Source: Ectobius pallidus
Taxonomy: Eukaryota > Arthropoda > Insecta > Blattodea > Ectobiidae
Assembly (NCBI GenBank): GCA_964059195.1
Contig: CAXKWD010000009.1
Location: forward strand, 84,603,432 to 84,667,431
Direction: 5' to 3'
DNA: 64,000 nucleotides
Shown: positions 11,821 to 23,587 of the stretch, one piece after another
Numbering within the stretch: the stretch's first letter is position 1
Layout: each line of letters opens with the position of its first letter
Translations under genes and position numbers: made by a program
Notes under the pieces: model-generated
What the model saw: the letters and a program-made list of their open reading frames with translations, nothing else
What the model was told of the DNA's origin: nothing
The model's database searches: none

Positions 11821-12432
11821 AGGGGCCACTTCACGACAAGTGAATATGCACGTCGGAATAAAAAAAATTGACGTAAATGGGTATCACGAAGCTACAAGTG
11901 ACAAGGAATGGGTGACAAGTGGACGGAAGCAAAGCGATGGGTGAATTAATTAGCATCCGACAGGCGTTTCGTTCCACGAATAGAATTACGGTTTCCATTC
12001 ATTTGTTTCGCTGAGAATTCCGGCCCATGTAGGTAGGTAGGTCAGACTTGTCACAGTTCAGCAATGCACCGATCAGGGAAAGAAATAAACTGCATTCATA
12101 TCCAGGTTCTAAACTATTACTTCTAGAAGTAGGCAATTCTGTTTCTTTCCCATCGTCAGTGAACTTCAACTTTTTGTTGATGGTGGTAGAAAGAAATGCG
12201 TTATTTTCTGATCCAGTAAGAATTCGAGTTGAATTGAGCTTCGTTGAACACTTTACACACCTCATGGAAATTCAGACTGAAGCATGGATATACGATTCCG
12301 AAAATATCATGCCGCCATGACAATAAAGGCTCAGAATGATACATAATAACGTAGTAAATAAACTTTCCTAGTAAAAAAGGGTCCTATACATATTATCCAT
12401 TTTTCGTATGTGAGGTATATTAAGTATATTAT
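11821..12432. other. Non-coding stretch, nothing recognised
   Basis: No gene or repeat family recognised. Overlapping open frames on both strands at 11999-12320 have no family features and are probably chance. Confidence 0.4.
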
Positions 12433-12735
12433 GTCGGCTGCGGTGGTCTAGAGGTAGCGTGGCCGCCTCTAGGTCCGAAGGTCGCGGGATCAAACCCGGC
12501 CGCAGTCGATGGGTTTTTCAGGACCTAAACATTCTGGGCACGGAGTCCTCCGGGAGGGACTTTAAGCTGGGGGGCCCGTGTCGTAGATTTACGGCAGATA
12601 AAAGAACTCCAAGCCTATATTAGAGCCTCTGGACAAAATGTCTCTGCCCTTTCACGTCCAAGTAATAGCTTAGTTTCCGGAGGGGGGATAAGGGCGATGT
12701 GCTTGTCCCTCTGCCCTCTCTAGGAAAATAAGCAT
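12433..12735 (+). mobile_element. tRNA-headed SINE
   Basis: The first 75 bases are tRNA-like: A-box region TGGTCTAGAGG and B-box GGGATCAAACCC, with the head closed by GGCTGCGG pairing with CCGCAG. A unique body of about 230 bp follows (GGGAGGGACTTTAAGC, then TCTGCCCTCTCTAGG). There is no ORF. This is the usual plan of a pol III SINE. The exact 3' end and target duplication are not clear; related sequence may run to about 12800. Confidence 0.65.
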
Positions 12736-12820
12736 AACAAAATTCACATCGGTAAACAGAAACCTCCACTTGGAGGCCCTTCGCCTCAACATGGGGGCAT
12801 ATGATTCGAGAGAGAGAAGT

Positions 12821-13909
12821 ATCTTATATTTTAGCGTAAAAGTTCAACGGTACGCGTACTTGAGATTTCACTCTGAAAATCATATCTCTATGCACTGTGA
12901 CGTTTCCCAAAAGAAGCGTGTGTGAGAGCTTAGGCAGCTATGTAAATCCGAAATCTATCTGGAGGATTTGGGAATGTGTAGTGCTCAAGTTCATAATTAT
13001 GTGGCTTCTGTGAACACCGAGAGGACAGTCTGAAAGCACGGGACATTAATAGTGAATTACACTACATGTCGCGCATAAAATAACTGAAACAAGCAAGCAA
13101 GCAAGCGGCTTCGCCTCCGCTCTCAGTTATTACAAATCAATTCCTACTACAAGCACCCGGTCAGCCTACACACACACTTTGTTCCTGTACAAGGGTTCCC
13201 TATTACCATTATATGAGCTCACAATTCCGATGACACAAAACGATGATTATAAGACAATGCGTGCTACAAACTTCACAGGGAAAGCTGTCATCAACACAAA
13301 AGCCAGAGTTGAAAATGAACCAAAGGCTCATAGACAATGTTATGTTTGAATGACAGGATCCAATTCCGTTTCCAGGTCATTAAGTCTTCAGCCAAATGGT
13401 CTAATAACGTAAATGACTATAAACGAAAAATACCTAGGCCTACTATAATTAATGTTCAAATATAAACTTGGATTAAGAAAAAATCGAACTCCAGAATCTC
13501 TAGAGTGAAAGAAGTCTAATGCAACTAAACGTCTAAAGTTACAATATTTTTGAAACGATGATTTCGAACAACATCCGCTATTAAAGTACATATCCTTGGT
13601 AATAGTTCAGTTGCTAAGATATTTTTTTGCAACTTTGCATGCTTGTATGGTTCCCTAATGTCAACAGCATACACTAATATCGTTGATGTAGTGTATACAG
13701 TTTTTTTTCGTGAACAATTTGAATCGCTAAATTTGTGAAAACAAAGTTTGAAAAAACAAAGTAAATATTTTTTAAGTACTATCTGTAATATTTTAATGCA
13801 TGTTATAGACTTGTTAAAACATCTCAAAACCAGAATTGTATCAAAATGTAAATATTTGAATTATTTATCATTTAAACGCTGCTCAGCTGAAGCAAAAACT
13901 CCACAAATC

Positions 13910-13953
<44 letters not shown>

Positions 13954-14169
13954 GTATATACATATAAAGTATTAGATTTTCAAAAACTTTAAATTGTCTT
14001 AATGTTGTACACATAGTGCACATTGTGTATGCCAATTTTGATTCTCATTGGACTTACAGATCCAGAGGAATTTATTTTTGTAAAAATTGTACCTTTGCCC
14101 TTGCTAATGGTGTACCTCTTAAGCCATTCTTCGTGATAGAGTAGTTCTAATATATTTAAGCCATTCTCA
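12821..14169. other. Non-coding stretch with (AAT)n tract
   Basis: No gene seen. An (AAT)n microsatellite occupies about 13911-13952. Open frames at 13388-13827 show no family motif. Confidence 0.5.
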
Positions 14170-14892
14170 TACCTTTTCTTACGACCAAGATTTTTCTTGC
14201 CACGTAATCCTACCATGAATAATAATGCACCTCTTTCTCTCTCTTATGGCACTTCGGTCCGTTTTCGAACCATGGCCTCTCCGATAATTCTCCTCCATTC
14301 CTGTCTGTCCTTTGCCAACCTTTTCCAATTTCTGATATGCAGTAGGTTTTGTGCATCTTCCTGGATCTTGTCCTCCCATCTATCTCTTGGTCTTCCAACT
14401 GGCCTTCTTCCTCCATAATTCCCATTCAGTACTTTTTTTGGTATTTGTTCTCCTTCCATTCTTATAACGTGTCCTGCCCATTGCAGTCTTTTTATTCGCA
14501 TAAATACAGAGAGTGCTACATCATCATACATATTGTACAGTTCTTGATTATATCTGATCCTCCATTTTCCATTGACTAACATTGGACCAAATATCTTTCT
14601 ATGTATTTTCCTTTCGAAATTATCAACTATATTTTGCGTTTTCTTCGAGAGGGTCCAGGTTTCACTTCCATAAGTTATAATGTTTCTGATCAACGTTTTG
14701 TATAGCATTACTCGGTTTCTCGAATTGGCATCGCGATTTTTCAGCAGTGGTAAAACTGAATAATAAACCTTATTGACTGCTTGCGTTCTATGTTGTATTT
14801 CAATTAGTTCCTCATTCTTTCCATTGAGGAGGACACCCAGATATTTATACTCTTGTACCACTTGTATGGTTTGGTTCTGAGTTTGTAGTGAA
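14170..14892 (-). pseudogene. 5'-truncated LINE: C-terminal part of ORF2
   Basis: An open frame on the minus strand (14861 to 14244 as an ATG frame, continuing in frame upstream to about 14890) carries the conserved region after the RT domain of APE-type non-LTR retrotransposons. Landmarks in order are QEYKYLGVLL, a TLIRNIITYGSETWTL segment, RIKRLQWAGHVIRM, GRRPVGRPRDRW and a tryptophan-rich WKRLAKDRQEWRR end. The RT catalytic core (YXDD) and the endonuclease are absent, so the copy is truncated as is usual after incomplete target-primed reverse transcription. About 205 codons remain open, suggesting modest age. The exact clade cannot be set from this part. Confidence 0.88.
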
Positions 14893-15498
14893 TGGAAATA
14901 GATAAAAATAACATAATGCTATTAAGAGCCTTCTACAAAAATGCATAATGTTTCATTTCTCCTGCTCTGTCTTCAGTTTGTTATTGGCATAATTTTCCCG
15001 GCTCTTATTATATTTTTATGTCTCGCTATCCCTGCTTGGTGTCGTATAACTTTCTAATATTTGAAGTCATTTTATTTCGCATTTACTATTTTCTTTGCTT
15101 TATTCAGACTCCCCCCCCCCCATTCTCAAGTTTCCATGTTTAAGGTTTAGAGAAGTTTCTTCTCTGGTCTGAAAACAACATGGAGTTGAATAAGTTTTCC
15201 CAAGAGCCTTCCTCACACATCTGCCTGGTGTTCCTTATCACTCTAATTGCAGCGTCACCTGTTGCTACAGACACCTCCTCGGGGTTCGAATCCAGCCTCT
15301 GATGTACACGAAACCAAGACAATATAAATCTCTTCACACAGAGCAGGAGCTTCGTTTATTTAACTTGGAGTACTGGTGAATCGGCTACTATCTCTTCTTA
15401 GTGCAGCAATTTCTCTGATTTTTGTATTTGGAACATTTTTTTGTATGTTACCGTTAATATATGAAATTTTTATATGGCGTGTATGTTTGTGTCTGTAT
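14893..15498. other. Non-coding stretch, nothing recognised
   Basis: No supported gene. A C tract lies at about 15111-15121. A B-box-like GGGTTCGAATCC occurs near 15279 without a matching A-box. Confidence 0.4.
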
Positions 15499-15515
15499 AT
15501 ATGTGTGTGTGTGTG

Positions 15516-15561
<46 letters not shown>
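15499..15561. repeat. (TG)n/(TA)n microsatellite
   Basis: Alternating TG and TA runs immediately left of the foldback element. Confidence 0.9.
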
Positions 15562-15564
<3 letters not shown>

Positions 15565-15680
15565 ATTTTGTACAAGCGGAGCTTACGCCTATTTATAAAT
15601 AAAAAATAAAATTTATGGTGTTAATTTATATATACATATATAAAATAAAAAACTAAATAAAAAAATTAATGGTGTTAATT

Positions 15681-15728
<48 letters not shown>

Positions 15729-15754
15729 ACTTATGGTGTTAATTTATACAAAAG

Positions 15755-15802
<48 letters not shown>

Positions 15803-16076
15803 CTTTTGTATAAATTAACACCATAAGTTATATATATATATATGTATATATAAATTAACACCATTAATTTTTTTATTTTTTTATTTAGTACTTTTGTATA
15901 AATTAACACCATAAGTTTTATTTTTTTAATTTAGTTTTTATTTTATATATGTATATATAAATTAACACCATAGATTTTATTTTTTATTTATAAGTAGGCG
16001 TATAAGTATTTATTTATAAGTAGGCGTATAAGTATTCATTTATAAGTAGGCGTAAGCTCCGCTTGTACAAAATTTA
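15562..16076. mobile_element. Foldback element, 515-bp near-palindrome
   Basis: The left end TAAATTTTGTACAAGCGGAG is the reverse complement of the right end. Most of the interior is also inverted: TTATGGTGTTAATTTATATA units on the left are mirrored by units of the form TATATAAATTAACACCATAA on the right, around a (TA)n centre near 15760-15800. The right arm carries extra copies of ATTTATAAGTAGGCGTA. There is no ORF. It resembles a foldback transposon or a MITE that has duplicated head to head. The adjoining (TA)n makes the target duplication unreadable. Confidence 0.85.
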
Positions 16077-16604
16077 AACATAATAATTGGAGAGAAATTT
16101 CGAGAAAATCGTTGGAAATAAAACCGTCTTCATGTAAAGTGATAGTAAAAGTAAGTGATATGAAGAAAATTTTTAAAATAAACATGAAAAATAAATATTT
16201 ACTCGTGTGAATGTACATTGCCTTCGAAGATGTCAAAAATGGCAGGATGTTTTCATATAATTGCTTTACTGGCAAAACTTGCGGGCTGATATGCATAAAT
16301 ATGATATAAAGATCTGCGTTTAATGCCAGGTCTATAAATGTACGTGAATAGTGGAGAAAACAAAGAGATGTAATTTGCAGGATCCATTCTTCCTTTAATT
16401 CATTTCTGACCAGACACGCAAATTGTGTTTCGTGGCGTGTTGCAGACAATCGTGGAAGTCATCGGCTCATCGCATGAACCTTTTTCGCAACTTTGTGCTT
16501 TGCTTACAAATCAAGACAGATTTCCGGAGAGTTTCTGAGCTATCTCCTGTTTTAATGCAGGAGTTTAGTTAAAATATGGAAAACGAACATGTCTTAGATT
16601 AGGG
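16077..16604. other. Non-coding stretch, nothing recognised
   Basis: A 137-codon minus-strand frame (16036-16449) begins inside the sequence right of the foldback and ends in it. It shows no domain, signal or composition supporting a real gene. Confidence 0.4.
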
Positions 16605-17240
16605 CCCTGATTCATAGAAGTTCTACACTCCTGTTATTAGCAAACGAATATTAGGTAATATTATTGATTTTCCGTTTTATAAGAATATTCGCTAATGTTA
16701 TGATTAGGGGGCGGATTTCTATGACCTAAAAAGAGGATATATGCATGCATTTATGACCTAAAAAACATTAAAATATGACCAATAGAATTTAAAATATGAC
16801 TTTACCACTTACGCAATGTGCATATTTTTTTTTAAGCTTCATTACAATTCATTTTATAAAAATATAATTTTAATTATTTTAAATACCCGTAAATTCTCGA
16901 AAAGTATCATTAGAATGCAAAATTTACAAAAAATGATATGAAACTTCAAACTTTCTTCAATATGCACACAGATATGCCAAAAATGACCTAAATATGCATA
17001 TTAGTAATAAATATGCTACAATAGTTGAAAATTTCCTAAATATGCAGTTATATGCACAATAAAAGCCGTTCCATTTTCACCAGGGTGATTGGAATCGGGT
17101 TTAAATTAGTCGGAAACATGAAATAATGCAAAGGGGAAAAATATGACATGTCATAGAAATCCGCCCCCTAGTTATGATTTACGATTTATGCCCCTAAATG
17201 ATTACTAAATGTTACTGATATTATTAGTAAACTGTGTTAT
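16605..17240. mobile_element. Inverted-repeat element family F, copy 2, interrupted
   Basis: It begins with AGGGCCCTGATTCATAGA, matching the left end of 11119-11820, and continues with the same ATTATTAGC-rich interior. It is split at GTTATGAT by a MITE of family B (16705-17170) and resumes with the duplicated GTTATGAT. It then loses similarity near 17240, so the right end is missing. Confidence 0.6.
16705..17170. mobile_element. MITE family B, copy 1 (hAT-like)
   Basis: TIRs are TAGGGGGCGGATTTCTATGA and its reverse complement at the right end. The target duplication is the 8-bp GTTATGAT (16697-16704 and 17171-17178). It is a 466-bp non-coding element with repeated TATGACCTAAA and AAAATATGAC motifs near both ends. 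It is inserted in a family F element. Confidence 0.92.
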
Positions 17241-17462
17241 ATACAGTAGAACTCCAATCATCCGTATCGCTTTGAGAGGGAAGTAGCATGTCTAAAATTA
17301 CTTTATTAGACCAACGAGTTGGTTTTGTTTGACATTTATTACAGTACGTAGTTCTAAAGTGCTATACTTTTTTGAAGTGAAACTTCTTTAGCCGCGGTAG
17401 GGGTAAATCGAGAGCTTGTGTAACGCTCAAAATCGTCACGAAATTAGTGAGGTGTGACTGCA
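17241..17462. mobile_element. Possible pogo/Tigger-like MITE
   Basis: The left end TACAGTAGAACTCC and the reverse complement of the right end (TGCAGTCACACCTC) both resemble the CAGT..AACCTC termini of pogo/Tigger elements. The outer TA is intact only on the left. There is no coding sequence. The call rests on these two short ends only. Confidence 0.4.
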
Positions 17463-17494
17463 TAGAAAACAATCAGCTCAATAATTAGGCTTAT

Positions 17495-17950
17495 CCAAAA
17501 TTTAAAAAATCAAAAAATTCAACATTTAAAAATTGAAAATCCAAAATTTTTTAGATCTAAAAATAAAAAAATAAAAAAATTAAAATCCAAAATTAAGAAA
17601 TCCAAAAAATAAAAAAATTCAAAGATCCAAAATTTTAAAAATCCAAAATTAAAAAAATCAAAGTTTCAAAATTAAAAATTCAAAGATTCAAAATTAAAAA
17701 CTCAAAAAATCCAAAATTTAAAAAATTAAAAATTAAAAATCCAAAATCGAAAATTAGAAAATTTCAAAAAAAAATTCAAAGATCTAAAATTTATAAAATC
17801 CAAAACTCAAAAATCCAAAATTTTAAAAATTAAAAGATCAAATATTTAAAGTCCAAAATTTAAAAAGTCCAAAACCCAATATTAAAAAGTCCAACAATCC
17901 AAAGTTCAAAAAATCCAATAATCCAAAATTGAAAAAATCCAAAAATTAAA
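17495..17950. repeat. Degenerate G-poor minisatellite
   Basis: About 455 bp of variants of ATCCAAAATTTAAAAA in loose tandem. The plus strand is almost entirely A, T and C, with only scattered G. No fixed period; units are roughly 10-17 bp. Confidence 0.8.
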
Positions 17951-18184
17951 ACAAGTTTCACTTCTATCGCGTGTCCTTCCACGCACACTTTTTTTATCTT
18001 CTCTACTGTACTTGGCTGCACAAAATCTATTAAGATAGCAAAACAACTGACTGACCGATATGTTCATGAACTGACTCTTGTGCAAGTTTAATAGCCTACT
18101 GGTAAACAAAGTTTCTGGATCATCTGGAAGTGGGCAAACAATTATGTCGAGTGAGTTAGCCGCGCGGCTTTGTATGGTGATGAT

Positions 18185-18392
18185 TTGCTACTTTTAAACC
18201 CTTAATTGGGCGTTACTCCGGTACCGGTCAACCGATTTGGTCCAAAATCGTGCTATGGACGTTATAAGTTTCATGAAAATCTCATAAAAAATATTCGAGT
18301 TATTGCGCATACAGACACTCACGGACAGACATACTGACATGTTTCCTTCCACCATACAATCTTGGAAAGTACCGTTATGGCACTTAACAATT
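18185..18392 (-). mobile_element. Family G repeat, copy 5 (partial)
   Basis: In reverse it starts TTAAGTGCCATAACGGTACT and runs through the conserved blocks to CCGGTACCGGAGTAA near 18212. The more distal half of the family, seen at 2740-3001, is absent. Non-coding. Confidence 0.65.
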
Positions 18393-19207
18393 ACACACTA
18401 TCTCAACCATCTTCCCTATTTAAAAAAAAAAAAAAAAACATTTTTAGTACACGCTCTCTAAAACAGCAGCTTATCGGACGGAAAATTGCATTTTAGCTAC
18501 CAAGGGCGCTAAAATTGCATAAAAGTGCACACAAACTGCATTCAAAATGCACTTTTATCGGCCTTGTCCTTTAAAGTCGTCATGGCAATCTATAAACAAA
18601 ACCCAGATGGCATTGACCAGTCACACCAACTTTAACATGGATTTAGGCATATAAATTGGTCATAGAACAAACAATTTAAACCAACACGTTTCTTTATGAT
18701 AATCAGAAACTTTACCAGGACTTTTCGCAAAACACGGTAGCCCACTTCATCACATGACAACAGATATAAGCCAACAACTTTTCACATTTTGGTTCACATG
18801 AAAAACATTCCTTACCATGGACGCAACAGCATTTAAATGCCGTAATATTTCCCTTCTCATAGTCTACTTCTGCCGTGAAGTTGCTGGTAGCAGCTCCAAT
18901 TCAATGTTTCTGACTTGGATTGAAATTTCCTCGGTATTATCACTTATATTTTCACAAGCTTTCCATAAATACTAGTTGGTATGCAATATTGTTTACAAGC
19001 AAGGGACTCGTATATTATGCATCTATACTACCACATTTGGTATTGGTAGGCCTACGTACGGTCATTGTTGTTTTATGATTCAGACGGCCATGAGAATATA
19101 ACTTTAGCAAATGGCTGACTGCCTTTCATTATAATTAATTATACAGTATTTTTGTTTTATTTCGTATAATTTATATAGCTTTTACTAAAAAAATATTGTA
19201 TGCACCA
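18393..19207. other. Non-coding stretch, nothing recognised
   Basis: There is a poly-A run at about 18421-18438. No gene or repeat family recognised otherwise. Confidence 0.4.
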
Positions 19208-19305
19208 CGTACGCAAAAACTTTAGCGGACTCATCCAGTATTTCAGCCTCGGCTTTCGCCTCGGCCGCTATACTAGATTCGTTCGCTAAAGCGTTATTTT
19301 GCGTA
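19208..19305. repeat. Imperfect hairpin, probable short palindromic repeat
   Basis: The left arm CGTACGCAAAAACTTTAGCG and the right arm CGCTAAAGCGTTATTTTGCG pair with a few mismatches around a centre (GCCTCGGCTTTCGCCTCGGC) that itself looks duplicated. The GC-rich centre contrasts with its AT-rich surroundings. Confidence 0.5.
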
Positions 19306-19359
19306 CTTGATACATAAATAGCTATTAAATATTTAAGCAACGGTTAGCTAAAACATGGG

Positions 19360-19610
19360 TAACCAAAACCAATCGAAGTCGCGTGGGAAATTCAAATTAT
19401 GTCGACAACTTCCGGATATTTCCGACGTTTCCTAGTAAATTGACTACGACATTCAGATATCATGCTTTATGTCAGAAACGATTGCCTGTGGCAACATCTG
19501 CTATTTCCATTGCGGTCACTAAAGTAATACAATTATCAAAATGTAAACTTTACCGTCCGCCTCAGAATTCTGGTCGCCAATGGTGACCTAGCGACTGAAA
19601 ATATTACGCC
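19360..19610 (+). repeat. Interspersed repeat family K, copy 1
   Basis: The phrase CGCGTGGGAAATTCAAA and following blocks (ACAACTTCC, CTGTGGCAA, AAACTTT, CGCCTCAG) recur in the same order at 29865-30090. Both copies are divergent and non-coding. Boundaries are approximate. Confidence 0.45.
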
Positions 19611-19975
19611 CTGTCTTAGATCACACAGAGCGTTTACAATCCTGTGATTGAGTGTTAATTTACCATCAGATATAAAATGCCATTTTTATTGATTTTTTAA
19701 TTTTGTCTGGCCTACTGTGTGATTTTATTTGAAGTGTCGCTACATGTAAAACGATACTACCTATAGATTGCGATCTCGGTCGGAAGATGCTTTCTCTAGA
19801 ACAGGATCGAGGGAAAGTTTGAATAAACTAGAATGTCACGCACTTACGCTCATGTATGGAATGTTATTATTTCGAAGATAGTGGATAGTAAAAATATTAC
19901 TTACGTGACTTCAGTTTCTATAGAAATGGATACTTGTTAATGAGAATATTAATTTAATCTTGAACTTTAACAAAA

Positions 19976-20297
19976 GAACATTTTCAACTTATAATTTTGC
20001 TTTCACATTATATGTCTTAGTGATAGTTAATATTTTAGTAATAGTTTAAATCTTAATAAGTAGCAAACTATTTAACATATTGTTTTTTGTGTATTGTATT
20101 ATCTCTAGAGAACTAGTTCTTAAGCCTTAAATAATAATAGTGTAATCATGTTTCTGTGTATTTGTAACTTTGTATTGTACTTGCATCATACTTGTTCTAT
20201 TGTAATATTGTAAAGTTCATTTGTATTAATCCTGGTTGAATGGAAGAGAAGGCCTAATGACCTTAATTCCACCAGGTAAAATAAACCAATTCTAATT
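19976..20297 (+). mobile_element. LINE 3' UTR fragment
   Basis: The segment ends in a CCAATTCTAATTCTAA simple tail. The flanking sequence AATATTAATTTAATCTT occurs just before it (19945 onward) and directly after it, twice, consistent with a target duplication. The block CTGGTTGAATGGAAGAGAAG with GGTAAAATAAA also occurs, inverted, at about 44925-44965. No coding part is retained. Confidence 0.6.
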
Positions 20298-20329
20298 CTA
20301 ATATTAATTTAATCTTACACTTTAACAAG

Positions 20330-21245
20330 AATATTAATTTAATCTTACACTCTAACTGCCTACACTTTCACGTTATATGCGTGTGTTTATGTGGGTAAGT
20401 TAACTGAATGGACGTATTAGAAAAGTTTGCTTTAAAGAAACGAGCCCATGTACTATGTGGGTTTAACTTCCTGCCCTTTATCTGAAGGTAAACTTTTCTT
20501 TCAGCTTTCGCTCGTTGACGTCTTCTTATGAAGCCTACATGTTCTCCCTGGAATACGTTCAATCCAATTTTCCTTTATTCGCTTTAGCATGTATCGTATA
20601 TGCTCCAAAGAAGTTTTTCTCAGTACCAGGGAGGTTTTATCTTCTTTTGATAGACTTAGGGATGAAAGCTTAGTTTTGCCAGGCCCGTATCTTCTACCTT
20701 CTCTTCTTGAATAAAGGTTACCTTTTCATAAGCCAAGCGTTATTTAAGTTCCTGATCTTTATTATTCTGTTTTCCCCTTATGTATTCCTTACTGGAGTTT
20801 TATTTTGTAATTTTCTGTAATATATGAAATTTATCTGATTTTTCGTACACTGTTAAAGTCTACATATGAGACAAAATAAACTGATGAATTCGTAAGATAA
20901 CACTAAAATACAAGCAGTTCAAAATTTAAAATTCATTTATTCCATAAAGGAAAATTTCAGTATACCTGCTGAATTCGTGTGGAGTGGAACTTAAAACAAG
21001 CATGAAATTTAAAGAGCAAAGTATACTTTAGTGTCCCCAAATAAGTACATTTGTAAAAAATTACCACTGAGATAAAGAGAAACGTCCAATCTTTATATTA
21101 TAAAGTGGACTTGAAAATGACTTTTTATCCTCATGCTTGTACTGTATATCCTTCTTAAGATGGAGAACGACAATTGCTCGTACAATGTGAAAGTCTCTAG
21201 GTATTGTTTAGTGTAATAAATAACTATTGTTCTTCAAGTTAGTTA
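20330..21245. other. Non-coding stretch, nothing recognised
   Basis: No supported gene or repeat. Confidence 0.4.
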
Positions 21246-21247
21246 TA

Positions 21248-21764
21248 CAGGGTGTTAATTAATAACACCGAAATATTTTACCTGTGTATAGAGGGGGCAT
21301 AGGAAAGCAACTTTTATTAGGAGATTTTTGCTCTATGGATTCAATTTTTCCTGTTACAGCATAATATCTCCCAGAGCATGGCCGCCACATTTAACAAAAA
21401 TGCAAAACAAAGGACCTTCGTTGTTAACACTGGAGTTATGAATAAAATAACTAATGCAGTGGCGGCCAGTCATATGATTAATCTGTAAAATTTGCAGATT
21501 ATGGAAACACTAAATTATGATATAGCTGTTGATTAATGGTGAAGAATTGGGTTTTTATCGATCACTAAGAAGACGAAGTCAATTTAATGACAATTTTAAC
21601 CCTATTTCGCTTCATTATTGACTTATGATGGTAAATTGTAATGACTTTAATGTCTGTAGCATACACATTTTACGTCATGGAGTAAAATTCTCCTATAATA
21701 GTTGCTTGTCTATGTCCCCTCTATGCACAGGTAAAATATTTCGGTGTTATTCATTAACACTCTG
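21248..21764. mobile_element. MITE family H with long TIRs and TA target
   Basis: The left end CAGGGTGTTAATTAATAACA and the right end are inverted repeats for roughly 55 bp, continuing through CGAAATATTTTACCTGTG and GAGGGGGCATAG. TA dinucleotides flank both ends (21246-21247 and 21765-21766). At 517 bp it has no ORF. TA duplication and long TIRs suggest a Tc1/mariner-type non-autonomous element; the superfamily is inference. Confidence 0.8.
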
Positions 21765-21766
21765 TA

Positions 21767-23579
21767 TATTGTACCAATTACCTGTGGCAATTGATGCAGA
21801 GACGAAACTCTCTTAGCACCTATGAAAAGAACGGGCTTTTTTGCCAGCTGCGAAATTGGGTCATCCCTGTTGTTGGCCTGCTTGTTTGCTTGTTTAACGT
21901 GATTTCATTCTGATGAGAAACGGTTCGTGGTAATTGTAGTCTTTGGTTTAAATGGGCGGGTTGGGCAAACCTCTAATGGACGCACGGAGTGAACCCATTG
22001 TTGTTTCCAAGTATAGCAGAATTGCAGTGTGCATTTGCATATTGGCATTAAACATAAGTTCCTCGGGTATTGTGTCAGATTAGGCAGATGGGAGCTGCAG
22101 GGAGCAGGGGTCTGTCGACTCAGCAAATTGTATTAGCAAACGCATGCTGTTGCTGCTGTAAGCTCGACATCGATTTTGTATCTGTATTGCCATACGTGTG
22201 TGGTCGATTAGAGATTCTCCAGTTCTCAACATTTCACGATGCGAAGTGACCATAGAATAAAGAAAGTTTCTTCTTTGTGGTTTTGATTTTCTTCGACCTA
22301 GAAAATTCGATGTCAAGTGTTATTGTCATTATTTCATATTTTGAGGTCTCTTGAGTCCATAAGTTCCATTCTCTGGAATGTATCTTTATCTGTCTGTAGT
22401 AGGTAGTCCCAAATACAGTTCTACACGCAATGTCTTTCTTCTTTGGTAATGGAAGGGACTTTTAAAGCTTAACGATGATCCTGTCTTTGAACTTGCTCGT
22501 CATGGTGTCACTCCAGAGACCGGATTTTTAAGAGAAACTATTCTTTTACATTTCAACATGAGTATAAAATAACTACAGCGTTCATAACATTTCATACATA
22601 AATTAAACATTTTAATTTCTTATTCCCTTTTTAGTTTTGTAAAGCAAGTATAAAATAGTCAAACGACCACTTTCGAGTAAAAGAACATTTGACAATCCCA
22701 GAAACTGAAAACTTCAGTGACAATGCTTCCATTTAATTTTTAATGCGCTGTTGCAAATGTTGTTAATTAGTTGACACTTTTTTGTTGCAAAGGTTTGACT
22801 TTATTGTTGTACTAGCAATTCGTGCTAGCTAAAATTTAGCTAGATTCATAATGTTGGTATGATTATTTTTTAATGGTTTTCCATTGTGGGATGTAGTGCA
22901 TCTACTCAGACACAAAACTATTAACACGAATTATACTGCATTTTGCTGGCATAAATTATTGTATTTAAATTATATTTACAAACTTGTGTAAATGTTATAT
23001 TCATAGAAACAATAATATGAATATTCTTTCTCTATATAAACTTGTTTTTGGACTGAAATTAGTACATACCAGCATACCCACATAGTTAGTACAGCTGTGC
23101 TTCTTCTTAACCTTAATTCATACTCGTATAGACCTACACTGATATGAGAAATTCTTAAAATATGTACCGGTCAAGATTTCACAAAATGCACTGGTAATAA
23201 TATTATTAGATGTAAGTGTATGCCTAAGATTCATTGACCTGTGGTTAAAAGTTTAAAGCAGCCGTATAGGAATGAATTAAATGCAATCTCTCAGGTATTA
23301 CATAAGTAAGGAGCGTTTAAACTGAAAAACACTCACATTAAAATAAATGCAGATATCGGTAGCCGTGCATTTCGATAGAATGCATAATTTTATATCAACA
23401 GCAGCTGCGTTTCATTATTGAACGGATACATTTAAAGTATATATTTTATTTATATTTACACTGACATCGTTATAAAGAAATAAATCAATCAAGGCGGGCT
23501 AACAATATCGAAGCCATCGACAGTTTAACAGATTATGTTTAGAATGAGTGGGTCATGCAGTAGTATTGTAGCACCATAC
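21767..23579. other. Non-coding stretch, nothing recognised
   Basis: Overlapping minus-strand frames at 21905-22316 lack family motifs. No repeat family recognised. Confidence 0.4.
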
Positions 23580-23587
23580 GTTATGAC

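Noticed and set aside
16036..16449. 137-codon open frame on the minus strand
   Set aside because: No recognisable domain, overlaps the foldback end, and its length is within chance for AT-rich non-coding DNA of this size.
17495..17950. Matrix attachment or centromeric satellite
   Set aside because: No fixed period or long array; only base composition suggests it, which is not enough.
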